Of a stretch of 50,009 nt of DNA, positions 24,274-32,637 are shown in pieces. Source of the stretch: Pseudomonas sp. REP124 (lineage in GTDB: Bacteria; Pseudomonadota; Gammaproteobacteria; Pseudomonadales; Pseudomonadaceae); contig NZ_JAIQWX010000034.1 of assembly GCF_020164475.1 (NCBI RefSeq), positions 1 through 50,009 of the forward strand, given 5' to 3'. Under the pieces are notes generated by a model. That model did no database searches and was not told where the DNA came from. It saw only the letters and a list, made by a program, of their open reading frames with translations. The first letter of the stretch is position 1; the number at the start of each line of letters is the position of its first letter. The translations under genes were made by a program, and so were the position numbers.

Positions 24274-24951
24274 TCAGCAGGCCATGCGCTGTTGGCGTGG
24301 GCTAAGCAACAACCCCTCAAGATGATCCAGATGCCGGTTGAGCAGGCAAACCGCGCTCACCGCATCCCCGCCTTCAACCGCATCCAAAATCCCTTCATGC
24401 GCCCGCCAGTCGCAATACCCATCGATCCGCGCCTCGAACTGCGCAATCGCCAATGACATCAGCGGCACCAGACTGTCGAGAAAATGCGCCAACGGTGCAT
24501 TCCCCGCCAACGCCGCCAACTCCAGATGAAACTCCCCCGACAGACGAAGGGCTTGACCGCGCTCGGTGCAGAGGCGTTCGCCCTCGATGATCGCGCGCAG
24601 ACTACTCAAGTCCCGCGACACCGGCTGCTGACACACCAGTCGCAGCAACGTGGTCTCGGTCAATCGCCGCGCATGCAGCGCCTGCCGGGTCTGCTCTGCG
24701 TCAAGTACCGCCACGCGAGGGCGGTGGTTGGCGCGAAGGATGATGATGTGCTGATGGGACAGGCGCGTCAGGACACTGCGGATTTCACTGCGGCGCACGC
24801 CGAACATCTGACCCAGGCTGTCCTCGGTGAACCGGCTGCCGGGCAGAAGACGCAGGTCGAGAATGGCGTCGAACACCTGCGCATAGAGATCGTCCGCCGC
24901 CAGGTGCAAGGGCAGGTCAACAAAAGTTTGCGGTGAAGCGAAGCTGTTCAT
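24274..24951 (-). CDS. GntR-family regulator (FCD type)
   Basis: This 225-residue protein has a GntR winged helix (about residues 18-82; DSLGQMFGVRRSEIRSVLTR) and an all-helical FCD effector domain (about 90-220). FCD domains often bind organic acids with a metal, through Asp and His residues. It is the last gene of the minus-strand group symporter-GntR-GntR, 24 bases after the previous gene. GGAG precedes the ATG. A second GntR regulator next door is unusual; the two may respond to different ligands. Confidence 0.87.
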   Translation of the reverse strand: MNSFASPQTFVDLPLHLAADDLYAQVFDAILDLRLLPGSRFTEDSLGQMFGVRRSEIRSVLTRLSHQHIIILRANHRPRVAVLDAEQTRQALHARRLTETTLLRLVCQQPVSRDLSSLRAIIEGERLCTERGQALRLSGEFHLELAALAGNAPLAHFLDSLVPLMSLAIAQFEARIDGYCDWRAHEGILDAVEGGDAVSAVCLLNRHLDHLEGLLLSPRQQRMAC

Positions 24952-24975
24952 GGCCTGTCTCCAGAGTAGAAGGAA

Positions 24976-25686
24976 TCAAACGCTGAGGTTGTCTTCCGGA
25001 ATGTTCAGTTCGATGCCCATGCGCTGGCCTTCGCGAAGGATGTGCTTGCGCATTTCGGCACTGGCCTGGGCGCTGTTCTTGCTGCGGATCGCACGGACCA
25101 CGGCTTCGTTTTCTTCCAGGCGCTCGGCCAGGTGTTCAGGCGAATTGCGCAGCACTTCGGCGCTTTGCTTGAGGGCGTTGCTGGTCTGTTGCACCACGCT
25201 CTGGAAAATCGGATTCGAGGTCAGGGTGAACAGCTCTTCGTGGAAGGCGATGTAGGCGTTGACACCGGCTTCGCTGTCGTTGGCCTCCAGGGCTTCGCGC
25301 ATGTCCATCAACGTCAGGCGCAGTTGCCCGACTTCCTTGCTGCTGATCGACTGCGCAACCAGCCCGACAATGAAAGGTTCGAGGGTGTAGCGCAGTTGCA
25401 GCACGTCCTCCAGACTCGCCCCGGCCACCGCGCTGTCCTGGCGCGAGTCGTCGAGGTCCATCGCACTGGCATCCAGTACCACAACGCCTTTGCCCGGCAT
25501 CGAGCGCACCAGCCCGAGGGTTTCCAGCACGGTCACTGCTTCGCGCAGACTGGGGCGACTGATGCCCAGCTGTTCGGCCAGTTCGCGCTGGCCCGGCAAC
25601 ATATCGCCGGAGCGCCACTGACCACGGGCCAGTGCGGCCCGAAGTTTCTCTACCACTGAATTGACGACGGTTGAGGAGGTAATCAC
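24976..25686 (-). CDS. FadR-subfamily GntR regulator
   Basis: This 236-residue protein has an N-terminal winged helix (about residues 7-70; LAEQLGISRPSLREAVTVLE) and an FCD domain (about 85-225), as in PdhR, LldR and DctR-like regulators. The likely start is the GTG at 25686, with GGAG seven bases upstream; a TTG four codons earlier has no site. It lies just after the symporter gene, past a terminator hairpin. FadR-type half-sites (GGT-N3-ACC) upstream of the symporter suggest it represses that gene until the substrate is present. Confidence 0.87.
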   Translation of the reverse strand: MITSSTVVNSVVEKLRAALARGQWRSGDMLPGQRELAEQLGISRPSLREAVTVLETLGLVRSMPGKGVVVLDASAMDLDDSRQDSAVAGASLEDVLQLRYTLEPFIVGLVAQSISSKEVGQLRLTLMDMREALEANDSEAGVNAYIAFHEELFTLTSNPIFQSVVQQTSNALKQSAEVLRNSPEHLAERLEENEAVVRAIRSKNSAQASAEMRKHILREGQRMGIELNIPEDNLSV

Positions 25687-25703
25687 TGTTCGCTCCAAGC
25701 GAT

Positions 25704-25730
25704 AAAAGTGCCCACCGTTACAGTGGGCAC
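25704..25730 (-). terminator. Terminator hairpin after the symporter gene
   Basis: GTGCCCAC (25708-25715) and GTGGGCAC (25723-25730) pair perfectly around a seven-base loop. On the minus strand four T residues follow. The short T-run suggests partial termination, allowing some read-through into the GntR gene. Confidence 0.75.
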
Positions 25731-25737
25731 AGGTTAT

Positions 25738-27099
25738 TTAAAATTCTTGCTGGTGCGCCGCGCCAGCCGGTTTTCTCGGCTGGAAGGTATAACCCACCTG
25801 GCCGGAAAGCACTTTATTGGCGCGCTGGATATCGATGTCTTTTTCCCAGCGAGCGATGGCCACGGTGGCGACGCAGTTGCCGATCAGGTTGGTCAGCGCC
25901 CGGCCGATGCCCATGAACCAGTCCACCGCCAGCACCAGCACCAGGCCGACCACCGGGATCGCCGGGATGGCCGTCAGCGTCGCCGCCAGAATCACCAGAG
26001 CGGAACCGGGAATACCGTGGGCGCCTTTGGAGGTGATCAGCGACACGAGCAGAATGGTCAGCAGATCGGTCATGGCCAGCGGCGTGCCGGTGGCATTGGC
26101 GATGAAGACGATGGCCAGTGTCAGGTAGATCGAAAAGCCATCGAGGTTGAACGAGTAACCGGTGGGGATCACCAGACCTACCGTCGAACTGCCGATGCCC
26201 AGGTGTTCGAGTTTGCGCATGATCTGCGGCAGCACGGCGTCGGAGGAGGCGGTGCCCAGCACGATCAGCAACTCTTCGCGCAGATATTTGAGCAAGGGCC
26301 ACATGCGCAAGCCGGAAAGGCGCATCACCAGGCCGAGAATCAACGCCACGAAGGCCACGCAGGTCAGGTAGAACAGGCCGACCAGGCTGCCCAGGTGCTG
26401 CAGCGAGTCCAGGCCGTATTTGCTGGTGGTGAAGGCGATCGCGCCGAACACGCCGATCGGCGCCAGCCGTACGATCATGCCCATGATGCGGAAGATCACG
26501 TGGCTGAGCTCATTGATCAGTCGTGAAATTCCCGACGCCGCTTCGCCCACCAGGTTCAGGGCGCTGCCGAACAGCACCGAGAACAGCAGCACTTGCAGAA
26601 TGTTGTTGTCGGCGAATGCACCGATGACCGAGGTCGGGATCAGGTCCATCAGGAACTGCGTGGTGGTGTGCATGTGCTGGCCACGCTGGGCTATATCGCC
26701 CATGTCGGCGGCGGACAGCTGCTCCAGATGAATGTTGGCACCGCTGCCGATGCCTGTGCTGAAGGCGAACACCAGGCCTATGACCAGGGCGATGGTGGTC
26801 AGCACTTCGAAGTAGATCACCGATTTGAGGCCGATGCGGCCGACTTTCTTCAGATCGCCTGCGCCGCTGATGCCGCTGACGACAACGCAGAACACGATCA
26901 GGCCGATGAGCATTTTGATCAGTTTGATGAAGCCGTCGCCCAGCGGTTTGAGCTGTGCGGAATATTCGGGAAGGGTCAGTCCGCAGATGATGCCGAGCAT
27001 CAGTCCGAGAACCACTTGGAGGAAGATTGAACGCGAGCACCATCTGAGCATGGGAGGAATCCTGGTCGGTGTCCCGGCTGTCGTGTGCATGGCGCACAT
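25738..27099 (-). CDS. DctA-like dicarboxylate/amino-acid:cation symporter
   Basis: This 453-residue SDF-family carrier has multiple membrane helices and two re-entrant loops. It shows the serine-rich GTASSDAVLPQIMRKLE, the family motif PTGYSFNLDG, and NATG near the C-terminal part. DctA and GltP homologues import succinate, fumarate, malate or glutamate with protons or sodium. The ATG at 27099 has GAGG five bases upstream; a later Met (position 17) lacks a site. It is followed by two GntR regulators. The substrate is inferred only at family level. Confidence 0.9.
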   Translation of the reverse strand: MCAMHTTAGTPTRIPPMLRWCSRSIFLQVVLGLMLGIICGLTLPEYSAQLKPLGDGFIKLIKMLIGLIVFCVVVSGISGAGDLKKVGRIGLKSVIYFEVLTTIALVIGLVFAFSTGIGSGANIHLEQLSAADMGDIAQRGQHMHTTTQFLMDLIPTSVIGAFADNNILQVLLFSVLFGSALNLVGEAASGISRLINELSHVIFRIMGMIVRLAPIGVFGAIAFTTSKYGLDSLQHLGSLVGLFYLTCVAFVALILGLVMRLSGLRMWPLLKYLREELLIVLGTASSDAVLPQIMRKLEHLGIGSSTVGLVIPTGYSFNLDGFSIYLTLAIVFIANATGTPLAMTDLLTILLVSLITSKGAHGIPGSALVILAATLTAIPAIPVVGLVLVLAVDWFMGIGRALTNLIGNCVATVAIARWEKDIDIQRANKVLSGQVGYTFQPRKPAGAAHQQEF

Positions 27100-27121
27100 C
27101 AGGCCTCGGACTTAATTATTG

Positions 27122-27231
27122 TGGTCTTACCGGTATGTCCAGTGCAGGCTCAGTTTAGGCTGGTTTTTTTCATTGTTACAAGGGGAAATCAATAAATTGG
27201 CTTGACCGGTCTGACCAGTGGTTTGACCGGT
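27122..27231. promoter_or_regulatory. Candidate GntR/FadR operators upstream of the symporter
   Basis: TGGTCTTACC (27122-27131) and CGGTCTGACCA (27207-27217) each match the FadR-subfamily pattern TGGT-N3-ACCA with one change. TTGACCGGT also occurs at 27202-27210 and 27223-27231, 21 bases apart, and CTTACCGGT at 27126-27134. The group sits 23-132 bases upstream of the symporter start. Confidence 0.5.
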
Positions 27232-27354
27232 TCACTCGAATGCTCAGCATGAGGCGCATGAAGGCACGCCTGCGCACCGGGTTTCCGGTGGCGGGAGCAA
27301 TAGATAGGGGAGAGGAGATGCTACAGATGGGTAAGCGGGGGAGACGCCGGGGCT

Positions 27355-27501
27355 TTACGCCAGATAGATGCCCGAATGGTCTTCCGGATGCTGAATGCCC
27401 ATTGCCTGATCAGCCATCTTCGCCTTGTGAATCTGTCGGCACAGGATCGTTGCCAGGGCGATGGCGAGTGCGAACCAGCAGATCAGGACATTCAGGAGCA
27501 T
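27355..27501 (-). CDS. 48-residue single-pass membrane protein
   Basis: This short frame begins MLLNVLICWFALAIALATIL, a single hydrophobic helix, and continues with a polar tail (QIHKAKMADQAMGIQHPEDH). GAGG lies seven bases before the ATG. The tail ends GIYLA. No family is recognised. It is placed alone between the symporter promoter region and a diguanylate cyclase gene. The strong ribosome site and the helix-plus-tail shape make it a credible small membrane protein. Confidence 0.6.
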   Translation of the reverse strand: MLLNVLICWFALAIALATILCRQIHKAKMADQAMGIQHPEDHSGIYLA

Positions 27502-27849
27502 GGCATTTCCTCAGGCAGGAACATCTCTTCACGAGCGCCGCTAAGATGTTCGACGACAATATGGCATCATTATGCCATGCATTAGTGGCACTGTGCTGCC
27601 ATTTGTCGTCGCGCACGCTGAATTGCTCTGATTCGTTGTTGTTTTCCGGAGGTCGTGGTTCCCGGTCTGAGCTTCAGCATCAGATAGCGTCTGTTGATGT
27701 ATAGCTCATTGCCGGAGTCTGGTGATGCGCGGCTGCGTCTGTGAGGGATTAAATGGCGATGCCAATCAAACCGGGATAGCCGTTTGTCGGGCGTATCGGT
27801 ATGCTCAGCGCACTGCCAAACGCCAATGATTAACAACCACAGTGAATCC
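27502..27849. other. Gap before the diguanylate cyclase gene
   Basis: These 348 bases are less GC-rich than the surrounding genes and contain no REP. They should hold the divergent promoters of the 48-residue protein and the cyclase. I see no clear operator. An eight-codon frame at about 27754 with an upstream GAGGGA is probably chance. Confidence 0.4.
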
Positions 27850-28917
27850 ATGAGCCAATCAGACACGCGTGCGAATGTTCTAGCGCTTTTTCCTGAAGAC
27901 TCCCGCGAGGCGGCGGCGTTGCTCAAGCAAGCCGTGCCCCTGATGGTTCGCCACAATATCCCGCCAAATCCGGTGCATTACGCGCTGTGGTACACCTACA
28001 GCAAAGGTCAGGAACCGGAACTCAATCGTCATTTGGACCGCGTGATTCGTGACTTCGACGGATGCCCGCCGGAGTCCGCGACCCGGCTGTTTCGCGAGTT
28101 CATCATTCGCGACGAGTTGGAAGATGCGCGCGCCGGACAGCAACAGGTCATCAGCCTGGTCGACGGCATGGAGCGGGATGTTTCGCGCAGCGTCAAAGGC
28201 AGCGTCAATTTCCAGAACCGTCTCGGCGAGTGCCTGGAAATGCTCGAGCAACCGGTCAGCGATCGTTTGCCGGGCATCCTCAACGAACTGCAGCAAAGCA
28301 CTCGGCTGATGCAGACTCAGCAGGAACACTTCCTGGCTCAGTTGCAATCGGCGCAAAGCGAAATCCAGACCCTGCGCGACAAGCTCGAGCGTGCGCAGCA
28401 GGCGGCGACTCTGGATGGCCTGACCGAACTGCTCAACCGCACGGCGTTCACCCGTCAGTTGGAAAAAGCGCTGGCCAAGGACACCGGGCAGGTCGCGCTG
28501 GTGATGCTGGATATCGATCACTTCAAGCAATTTAATGATCAGTATGGTCATCCGTTGGGTGATCGGGTGTTGCAGCATGTCGCCCAAGTGTTGCGCGGCG
28601 CGCTGGCGGGCGAGGCGTTTGCCGGGCGTTATGGTGGTGAAGAATTCTGTGTGGTGCTGGAAAACTGCGTGGGCCTGGAAGGGGCCTGTGCCTTTGCCGA
28701 GCAGGTGCGTCTGAAAGTGCAGTCGTTGCGGATCAAGGCGCGTGGAACCGACACTGTGCTGGATACCATCACCGCATCTTTCGGCGTTGCCTTCGTCGAG
28801 CCCGGCGACAACCTGGAAACCCTGCTGACCCGCGCTGATGACGGGCTTTACGAAGCCAAGCGCAATGGGCGCAATCAGGTGTTTGCGCTACAGAAAGCCC
28901 AGGCGCTTCAGGCCTGA
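27850..28917 (+). CDS. Diguanylate cyclase (GGDEF domain)
   Basis: The 355-residue product has an N-terminal helical region with coiled-coil character (about residues 1-185) and a C-terminal GGDEF domain. The active-site motif is GGEEF at 262-266, after the metal site DIDHFKQFND. The domain makes cyclic di-GMP from two GTP. The usual RxxD inhibitory site five residues before GGEEF is absent, so product inhibition is probably lacking. No membrane segment is seen, so it is likely cytoplasmic. The start is not well decided: 27850 or an in-frame ATG at 27826 are both possible. Confidence 0.9.
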   Translation: MSQSDTRANVLALFPEDSREAAALLKQAVPLMVRHNIPPNPVHYALWYTYSKGQEPELNRHLDRVIRDFDGCPPESATRLFREFIIRDELEDARAGQQQVISLVDGMERDVSRSVKGSVNFQNRLGECLEMLEQPVSDRLPGILNELQQSTRLMQTQQEHFLAQLQSAQSEIQTLRDKLERAQQAATLDGLTELLNRTAFTRQLEKALAKDTGQVALVMLDIDHFKQFNDQYGHPLGDRVLQHVAQVLRGALAGEAFAGRYGGEEFCVVLENCVGLEGACAFAEQVRLKVQSLRIKARGTDTVLDTITASFGVAFVEPGDNLETLLTRADDGLYEAKRNGRNQVFALQKAQALQA

Positions 28918-28928
28918 ACCGCTGAACC

Positions 28929-29028
28929 TGTAGGAGCGAGCATGCTCGCGATGGTCGTCAACGATGACGCGGGCAATCTGATGCCCCGCGGTGATTCTGA
29001 TTCCATCGCGAGCAAGCTCGCTCCTACA
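28929..29028. repeat. REPIN between cyclase and dehydrogenase genes
   Basis: Arms TGTAGGAGCGAGCATGCTCG and CGAGCAAGCTCGCTCCTACA surround the common spacer. It lies between convergent genes, 11 and 15 bases from their stops. Confidence 0.9.
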
Positions 29029-29043
29029 GGGGGCAGGGCGGCT

Positions 29044-30609
29044 TTATTGGCCGTCCACGCTACGCGGCAACCCGAGCGGGTTCAGCTCGCGCAATGCCTC
29101 AGGCAGCAACCCATCCGGAAAACCCTGGTAGGTAATCGGACGCAGAAAGCGTTCGATGGAGGTCATGCCCACCGAGGTGAAACGACTGTCCGACGAGGCC
29201 GGGAACGGACCGCCGTGGATGGTCGCGAAAGACACTTCCTGCGGGTGGGCGAAGGCGTTGACCACGATCCGCCCGGTTCGCCGCTCCAGTATCGGCAATA
29301 AACGCCGGGCCAGATCCAGGTCCGTATCTTCAAGGTGCAGAGTCGCACTGAGCTGACCGCGAAAGGCTCGGGCAACCGCCAGCATCTGCGCCTCATCCCT
29401 GACCTTCACCAGCAACGCCGCCGGCCCGAAAACCTCATCGGCCAACGCCGGCTCGCTCAAGAACCGCTCTCCATCGACCTCCAGCAACGCCGAACGACCA
29501 TCCAGCTCGGCATGGGCCACTGCGCCCACGGCCACCAGGCCGGCACCGGCGCTTTGCAGGTGATCGAGGTTGTTCAGGTAAGCGCCATGAATTCCCGGCG
29601 TCAGCATCGGCCGCGCCGGTGCGTCGGTCACACGCTTGACCATCGCCGCCCGTAATGCCGCAAAACCATCCCCTTCGACGGCTATCAGAATCGCCGGCTT
29701 CAAGCACGCCTGGCCGACGTTGACCAGCATCCGCTCGACGAAGCCGTCACCGATCTGCGCACCCCGCGCGGCCAAAGCCTGGGGCAGGATGAAGGTCGGG
29801 TTGACGCTGGTCATTTCGGTGAACACCGGGATCGGATCGGGACGCAACTGCGCGCGCCGATACAGAGCCATGCCGCCCTGTTCGGAACCGGTGAAGGTCA
29901 CGGCCTTGATCAGCGGATGATCGACCAGCGCTTCGCCGATGGCATTGCCGGCGCCGCGCACCATCGAAAACACACCTTCAGGCAAGCCGCTGTCCTGCAC
30001 CGCCTTGAGGATTGCCCGCGCCTGGATCTCCGACGCGCCGGGATGAGCGTTATGGGCTTTGACGATGACGGTTGCGCCCGACGCCAATGCCGAAGCGGTG
30101 TCGCCACCGGCAACGGAGTAGCTGATCGGGAAGTTACTCGCACCGAAAACCGCTACCGGGCCGATGGCGATTTTTTGCAGGCGATGATCCATGCGCGGCC
30201 GCGGTTGGCGATCGGGTTGTGCCGGGTCGATGGCCAAATGCAGGAAACGACCTTTGCGCACGACACCGGCGAACTGGCGGAACTGGGTCGCCGCCTTGGC
30301 CGCTTCCCCTTGCAATTGGGCTTCGGGCAAGCCGGTTTCCAGCGCAGCCCGGGCGGCGAGTTGCGGGGCGACAGCATCGAGGTTGTCGGCGATGCGCTCC
30401 AGAAACGCCGAGCGCTCGGCGAGCGAGGTATGGCTGTAATGATCGAAAGCTTCGTCGGCAAGAATCGCCGCCCGATTCACGTCGGCAGCGCCACCCAGGG
30501 CGAAGGCCGGCTCGATGGTCTGGTTGGTCGCGGGGTTCAGGGCTTTCATCGTGCCCTCGGAGGCGGGCGCTTCGTGAGAGCCGATCAAGAGATTTCCAGT
30601 CAGATTCAT
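29044..30609 (-). CDS. 2,5-dioxovalerate (alpha-ketoglutarate semialdehyde) dehydrogenase
   Basis: This 521-residue aldehyde dehydrogenase shows the KGSADH pattern: VFGASNFPISYSVAGGDTAS (about 154-173), VKAHNAHPGASE, general base Glu265 in FTEMTSVNP, and nucleophile Cys302 in GQACLKP. It oxidises 2-oxoglutarate semialdehyde to 2-oxoglutarate, the last step of glucarate, pentose or hydroxyproline breakdown. The usual GQFCTNPG around the Cys is altered to GQACLKPA, so substrate or cofactor preference may differ. It is coupled to the upstream hydrolase; a GTG at 30621 overlapping that stop is an alternative start. Confidence 0.85.
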   Translation of the reverse strand: MNLTGNLLIGSHEAPASEGTMKALNPATNQTIEPAFALGGAADVNRAAILADEAFDHYSHTSLAERSAFLERIADNLDAVAPQLAARAALETGLPEAQLQGEAAKAATQFRQFAGVVRKGRFLHLAIDPAQPDRQPRPRMDHRLQKIAIGPVAVFGASNFPISYSVAGGDTASALASGATVIVKAHNAHPGASEIQARAILKAVQDSGLPEGVFSMVRGAGNAIGEALVDHPLIKAVTFTGSEQGGMALYRRAQLRPDPIPVFTEMTSVNPTFILPQALAARGAQIGDGFVERMLVNVGQACLKPAILIAVEGDGFAALRAAMVKRVTDAPARPMLTPGIHGAYLNNLDHLQSAGAGLVAVGAVAHAELDGRSALLEVDGERFLSEPALADEVFGPAALLVKVRDEAQMLAVARAFRGQLSATLHLEDTDLDLARRLLPILERRTGRIVVNAFAHPQEVSFATIHGGPFPASSDSRFTSVGMTSIERFLRPITYQGFPDGLLPEALRELNPLGLPRSVDGQ

Positions 30610-30617
30610 GTGCGTAA

Positions 30618-31241
30618 TCACTGCTTCAGGGTGGCGACGAGTTGTTCAGTCGTCACGATCGAATGGGCGTAGGTCGGGCCGTTCAGTTCATGGGCGGAGT
30701 GCATCATTTCCGGTTTGAAGGCGGCGGTGGCGTCGCGCACCAGGGTCACGTGGTAGCCCAATTCCTGGGCGTAACGGGCGGTGGCCTCGATGCAGGTATT
30801 GGCCAGAAGACCTGTGATGATTACGTGGGTGATGCCTTTCTGCTTGAGGCGAAAATCCAGGTCGGTGTTGGCAAAACCGCTCGAGCCCCAGTGCTCGGAG
30901 GCAATGATGTCGCCTTCCTGCGGTGCGAAATCGGGGTGCCATTCACCACCCCATTCGCCGCGGGCGAAGTGGTGCATGTGCTGAATCTTGCATTGCGAAG
31001 GGCTTGGGTGATCCCAGTTTTCGTAATCGCCTTGTTCCCAGCGACGGTGCGGTACGATGACCACCTGAATGTCCGCGGCGCGTACGGCGCGATCCAGTGA
31101 TCGCAGGTTGTCGAGCAGGCCGACTTGTTCGGCGATCGGCTTGATCAGCGGGAACACCCGGCCGCCTTCGGAGAGAAAATCGTTGTACGGATCGACCAGC
31201 AGGTAGGCGGTGCGATCCAGCGGATAAGCAACATTCGACAT
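30618..31241 (-). CDS. Isochorismatase-like cysteine hydrolase
   Basis: This 207-residue protein has the isochorismatase-like fold. The catalytic triad is seen as Asp17 in LLVDPYNDF, a central Lys in LKQKGITHVII and Cys149 in GLLANTCIEATAR. Such enzymes hydrolyse amides (nicotinamidase, N-carbamoylsarcosine amidase) or enol ethers. It lies directly upstream of the semialdehyde dehydrogenase with almost no gap, so the two probably serve one pathway. The divergent HxlR regulator is the likely controller. The substrate is not known. Confidence 0.85.
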   Translation of the reverse strand: MSNVAYPLDRTAYLLVDPYNDFLSEGGRVFPLIKPIAEQVGLLDNLRSLDRAVRAADIQVVIVPHRRWEQGDYENWDHPSPSQCKIQHMHHFARGEWGGEWHPDFAPQEGDIIASEHWGSSGFANTDLDFRLKQKGITHVIITGLLANTCIEATARYAQELGYHVTLVRDATAAFKPEMMHSAHELNGPTYAHSIVTTEQLVATLKQ

Positions 31242-31302
31242 GACAAATTCTCCAGTATGGATGGCTGACCTGTGCCAAGGGCTTGCCCCGGCATAGTGTA
31301 GA

Positions 31303-31315
31303 TATGATAATCATA
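31303..31315. promoter_or_regulatory. Palindrome TATGATAATCATA between hydrolase and HxlR genes
   Basis: This 13-base perfect palindrome lies 26 bases before the HxlR start and 62 bases before the hydrolase start. It could be the HxlR operator. Its core ATGATAATCAT is also identical to the centre of the Fur box consensus, though the outer bases do not match. Confidence 0.5.
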
Positions 31316-31340
31316 GTTACAGTGAAAGAGGCAAGCCTGC

Positions 31341-31841
31341 ATGGCCGTAAAAAAGACTAGTCCTGAAACCCTGTGTCCGATCGCACGGGCCGAGGACATT
31401 GTCGGAGACCGATGGACGGTGTTGGTCTTGCGCGAATTGTTCATGCGCAACCATCGCTATGACGAGATCCAGGCGCAGACCGGCGGCACGCCGCAGATGG
31501 TCGCTGCGCGTCTGAAAAGCCTGGAGGCGGATGGCATGGTCGAACGCCGCGCCTATCAGGAGCGCCCGACGCGCTACGAGTACCACCTCACCGCCAAGGG
31601 TGAAGCGTTCTACTCGGTGGTGCTGGCGCTGCGCGCGTGGGGAGAGACCTGGTGCAAGGAAGAGGGCGAGGGTTTGGCGGTGCGCTATACCCACAGGACT
31701 TGCGGGCACCAGGCCGGGCTTGGGCCGCTGTGCGATCACTGTGGGGGAGTGTTGCGACGAGAGGAGCTGATCAGCGAACCCACCGACGCCTACGTCGAAG
31801 AGCGGATCGCGCGGCGCGAAGCCTTCAAATCCAAACCATAG
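31341..31841 (+). CDS. HxlR-family regulator with a C-terminal zinc-ribbon-like tail
   Basis: This 166-residue protein has the HxlR winged helix: Cys12 in TLCPIARAEDIVGDRWTVLV, then GGTPQMVAARLKSLEADGMV and the wing at 70-85. Many HxlR proteins sense aldehydes or oxidants through the N-terminal cysteine. An added tail with Cys121, His123, Cys131 and Cys134 looks like a metal-binding ribbon. It is divergent from the hydrolase and semialdehyde dehydrogenase genes, so an aldehyde signal would make sense. A REPIN follows its stop. Confidence 0.88.
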   Translation: MAVKKTSPETLCPIARAEDIVGDRWTVLVLRELFMRNHRYDEIQAQTGGTPQMVAARLKSLEADGMVERRAYQERPTRYEYHLTAKGEAFYSVVLALRAWGETWCKEEGEGLAVRYTHRTCGHQAGLGPLCDHCGGVLRREELISEPTDAYVEERIARREAFKSKP

Positions 31842-31846
31842 CCCTT

Positions 31847-31946
31847 TGTAGGAGCGAGCTTGCTCGCGATGGACGCAAGACCACCGCAGGGTGTCAGGCA
31901 GCCAACGTCATCGTTGACGACCATCGCGAGCAAGCTCGCTCCTACA
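31847..31946. repeat. REPIN after the HxlR gene
   Basis: Arms TGTAGGAGCGAGCTTGCTCG and CGAGCAAGCTCGCTCCTACA with the common spacer (AACGTCATCGTTGACGACCA). It begins five bases after the stop codon. Confidence 0.9.
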
Positions 31947-32058
31947 GGTTCTACTATCGCTTCACGTAATAGTCACAATCACTGATCACAAGTTCTGTTG
32001 CCAACGGCAAACCCGCAAAATCGGGCCCATCCAGAACGCTTACCCAGGAATCGGCGCG

Positions 32059-32397
32059 ATGAACTTCTACACTCGGCTGACGATTGCCGCCTCACTGCTC
32101 TTGTCCGGTTGCGCCTCCACGCCCAACGACCCGACGCTGACCCTGCAGACCAGCAAGGCACCGGCCGACTACGCGCATTGCGTGCTGCCAAAACTGCAGG
32201 AAGATTCACTGCACGCGACCGTCTCTGAAACTCAGCGCAGCTACCGCATCACGGTGTCGAGCAAAGTCGCCGCCAACGATGTGCTCGAAGCCTATAAGGC
32301 ATCGAACGGCGGCAAGGTGTTCCTCTACGAACGTGCGCTGCTGGCCTCGACGTTCGGGCCTTCGCGACTTGAGCGTGCGGCTCAGGAATGCCTGTAA
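32059..32397 (+). CDS. Small predicted lipoprotein, 112 residues
   Basis: The product begins MNFYTRLTIAASLLLSGCAS, a lipoprotein signal with lipobox LSGC (residues 15-18); Cys18 would be lipidated. The mature part is about 95 residues, holds two more cysteines (in YAHCVLP and QECL) that could form a disulphide, and appears to be an alpha/beta fold. It stands alone, ends at a strong terminator, and has no partner gene. The family is not recognised. Confidence 0.8.
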   Translation: MNFYTRLTIAASLLLSGCASTPNDPTLTLQTSKAPADYAHCVLPKLQEDSLHATVSETQRSYRITVSSKVAANDVLEAYKASNGGKVFLYERALLASTFGPSRLERAAQECL

Positions 32398-32424
32398 ATC
32401 CGCACTGAAAAATCCCTTTCCCAC

Positions 32425-32469
32425 CCTCGCGAACACGCTTGAATCAGGCGTGATCGCGAGGCGTTTTTT
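32425..32469 (+). terminator. Intrinsic terminator of the small lipoprotein gene
   Basis: CCTCGCGAACACGC pairs with GGCGTGATCGCGAGG in a long hairpin (32425-32461, one mismatch), followed by CG and six T residues. It lies 28 bases past the stop. Confidence 0.88.
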
Positions 32470-32637
32470 CCTGTCATTTTTTTGATTGAACAAGCCTTCA
32501 ATTAAGTTGCAACGGAGATGTGGCTCTGAGATAGTGGCAGAATAATATCAACTATAAATAATCGCCAGCAGGGCTGCTGCATTCATATTCAGGCGCGGGG
32601 CTGTGTTGGCTGACATATCGTCAATTCGAGAATGTTC

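Noticed and set aside
27754..27780. Eight-codon frame with GAGGGA upstream
   Set aside because: No overlap with a gene and no features beyond chance.
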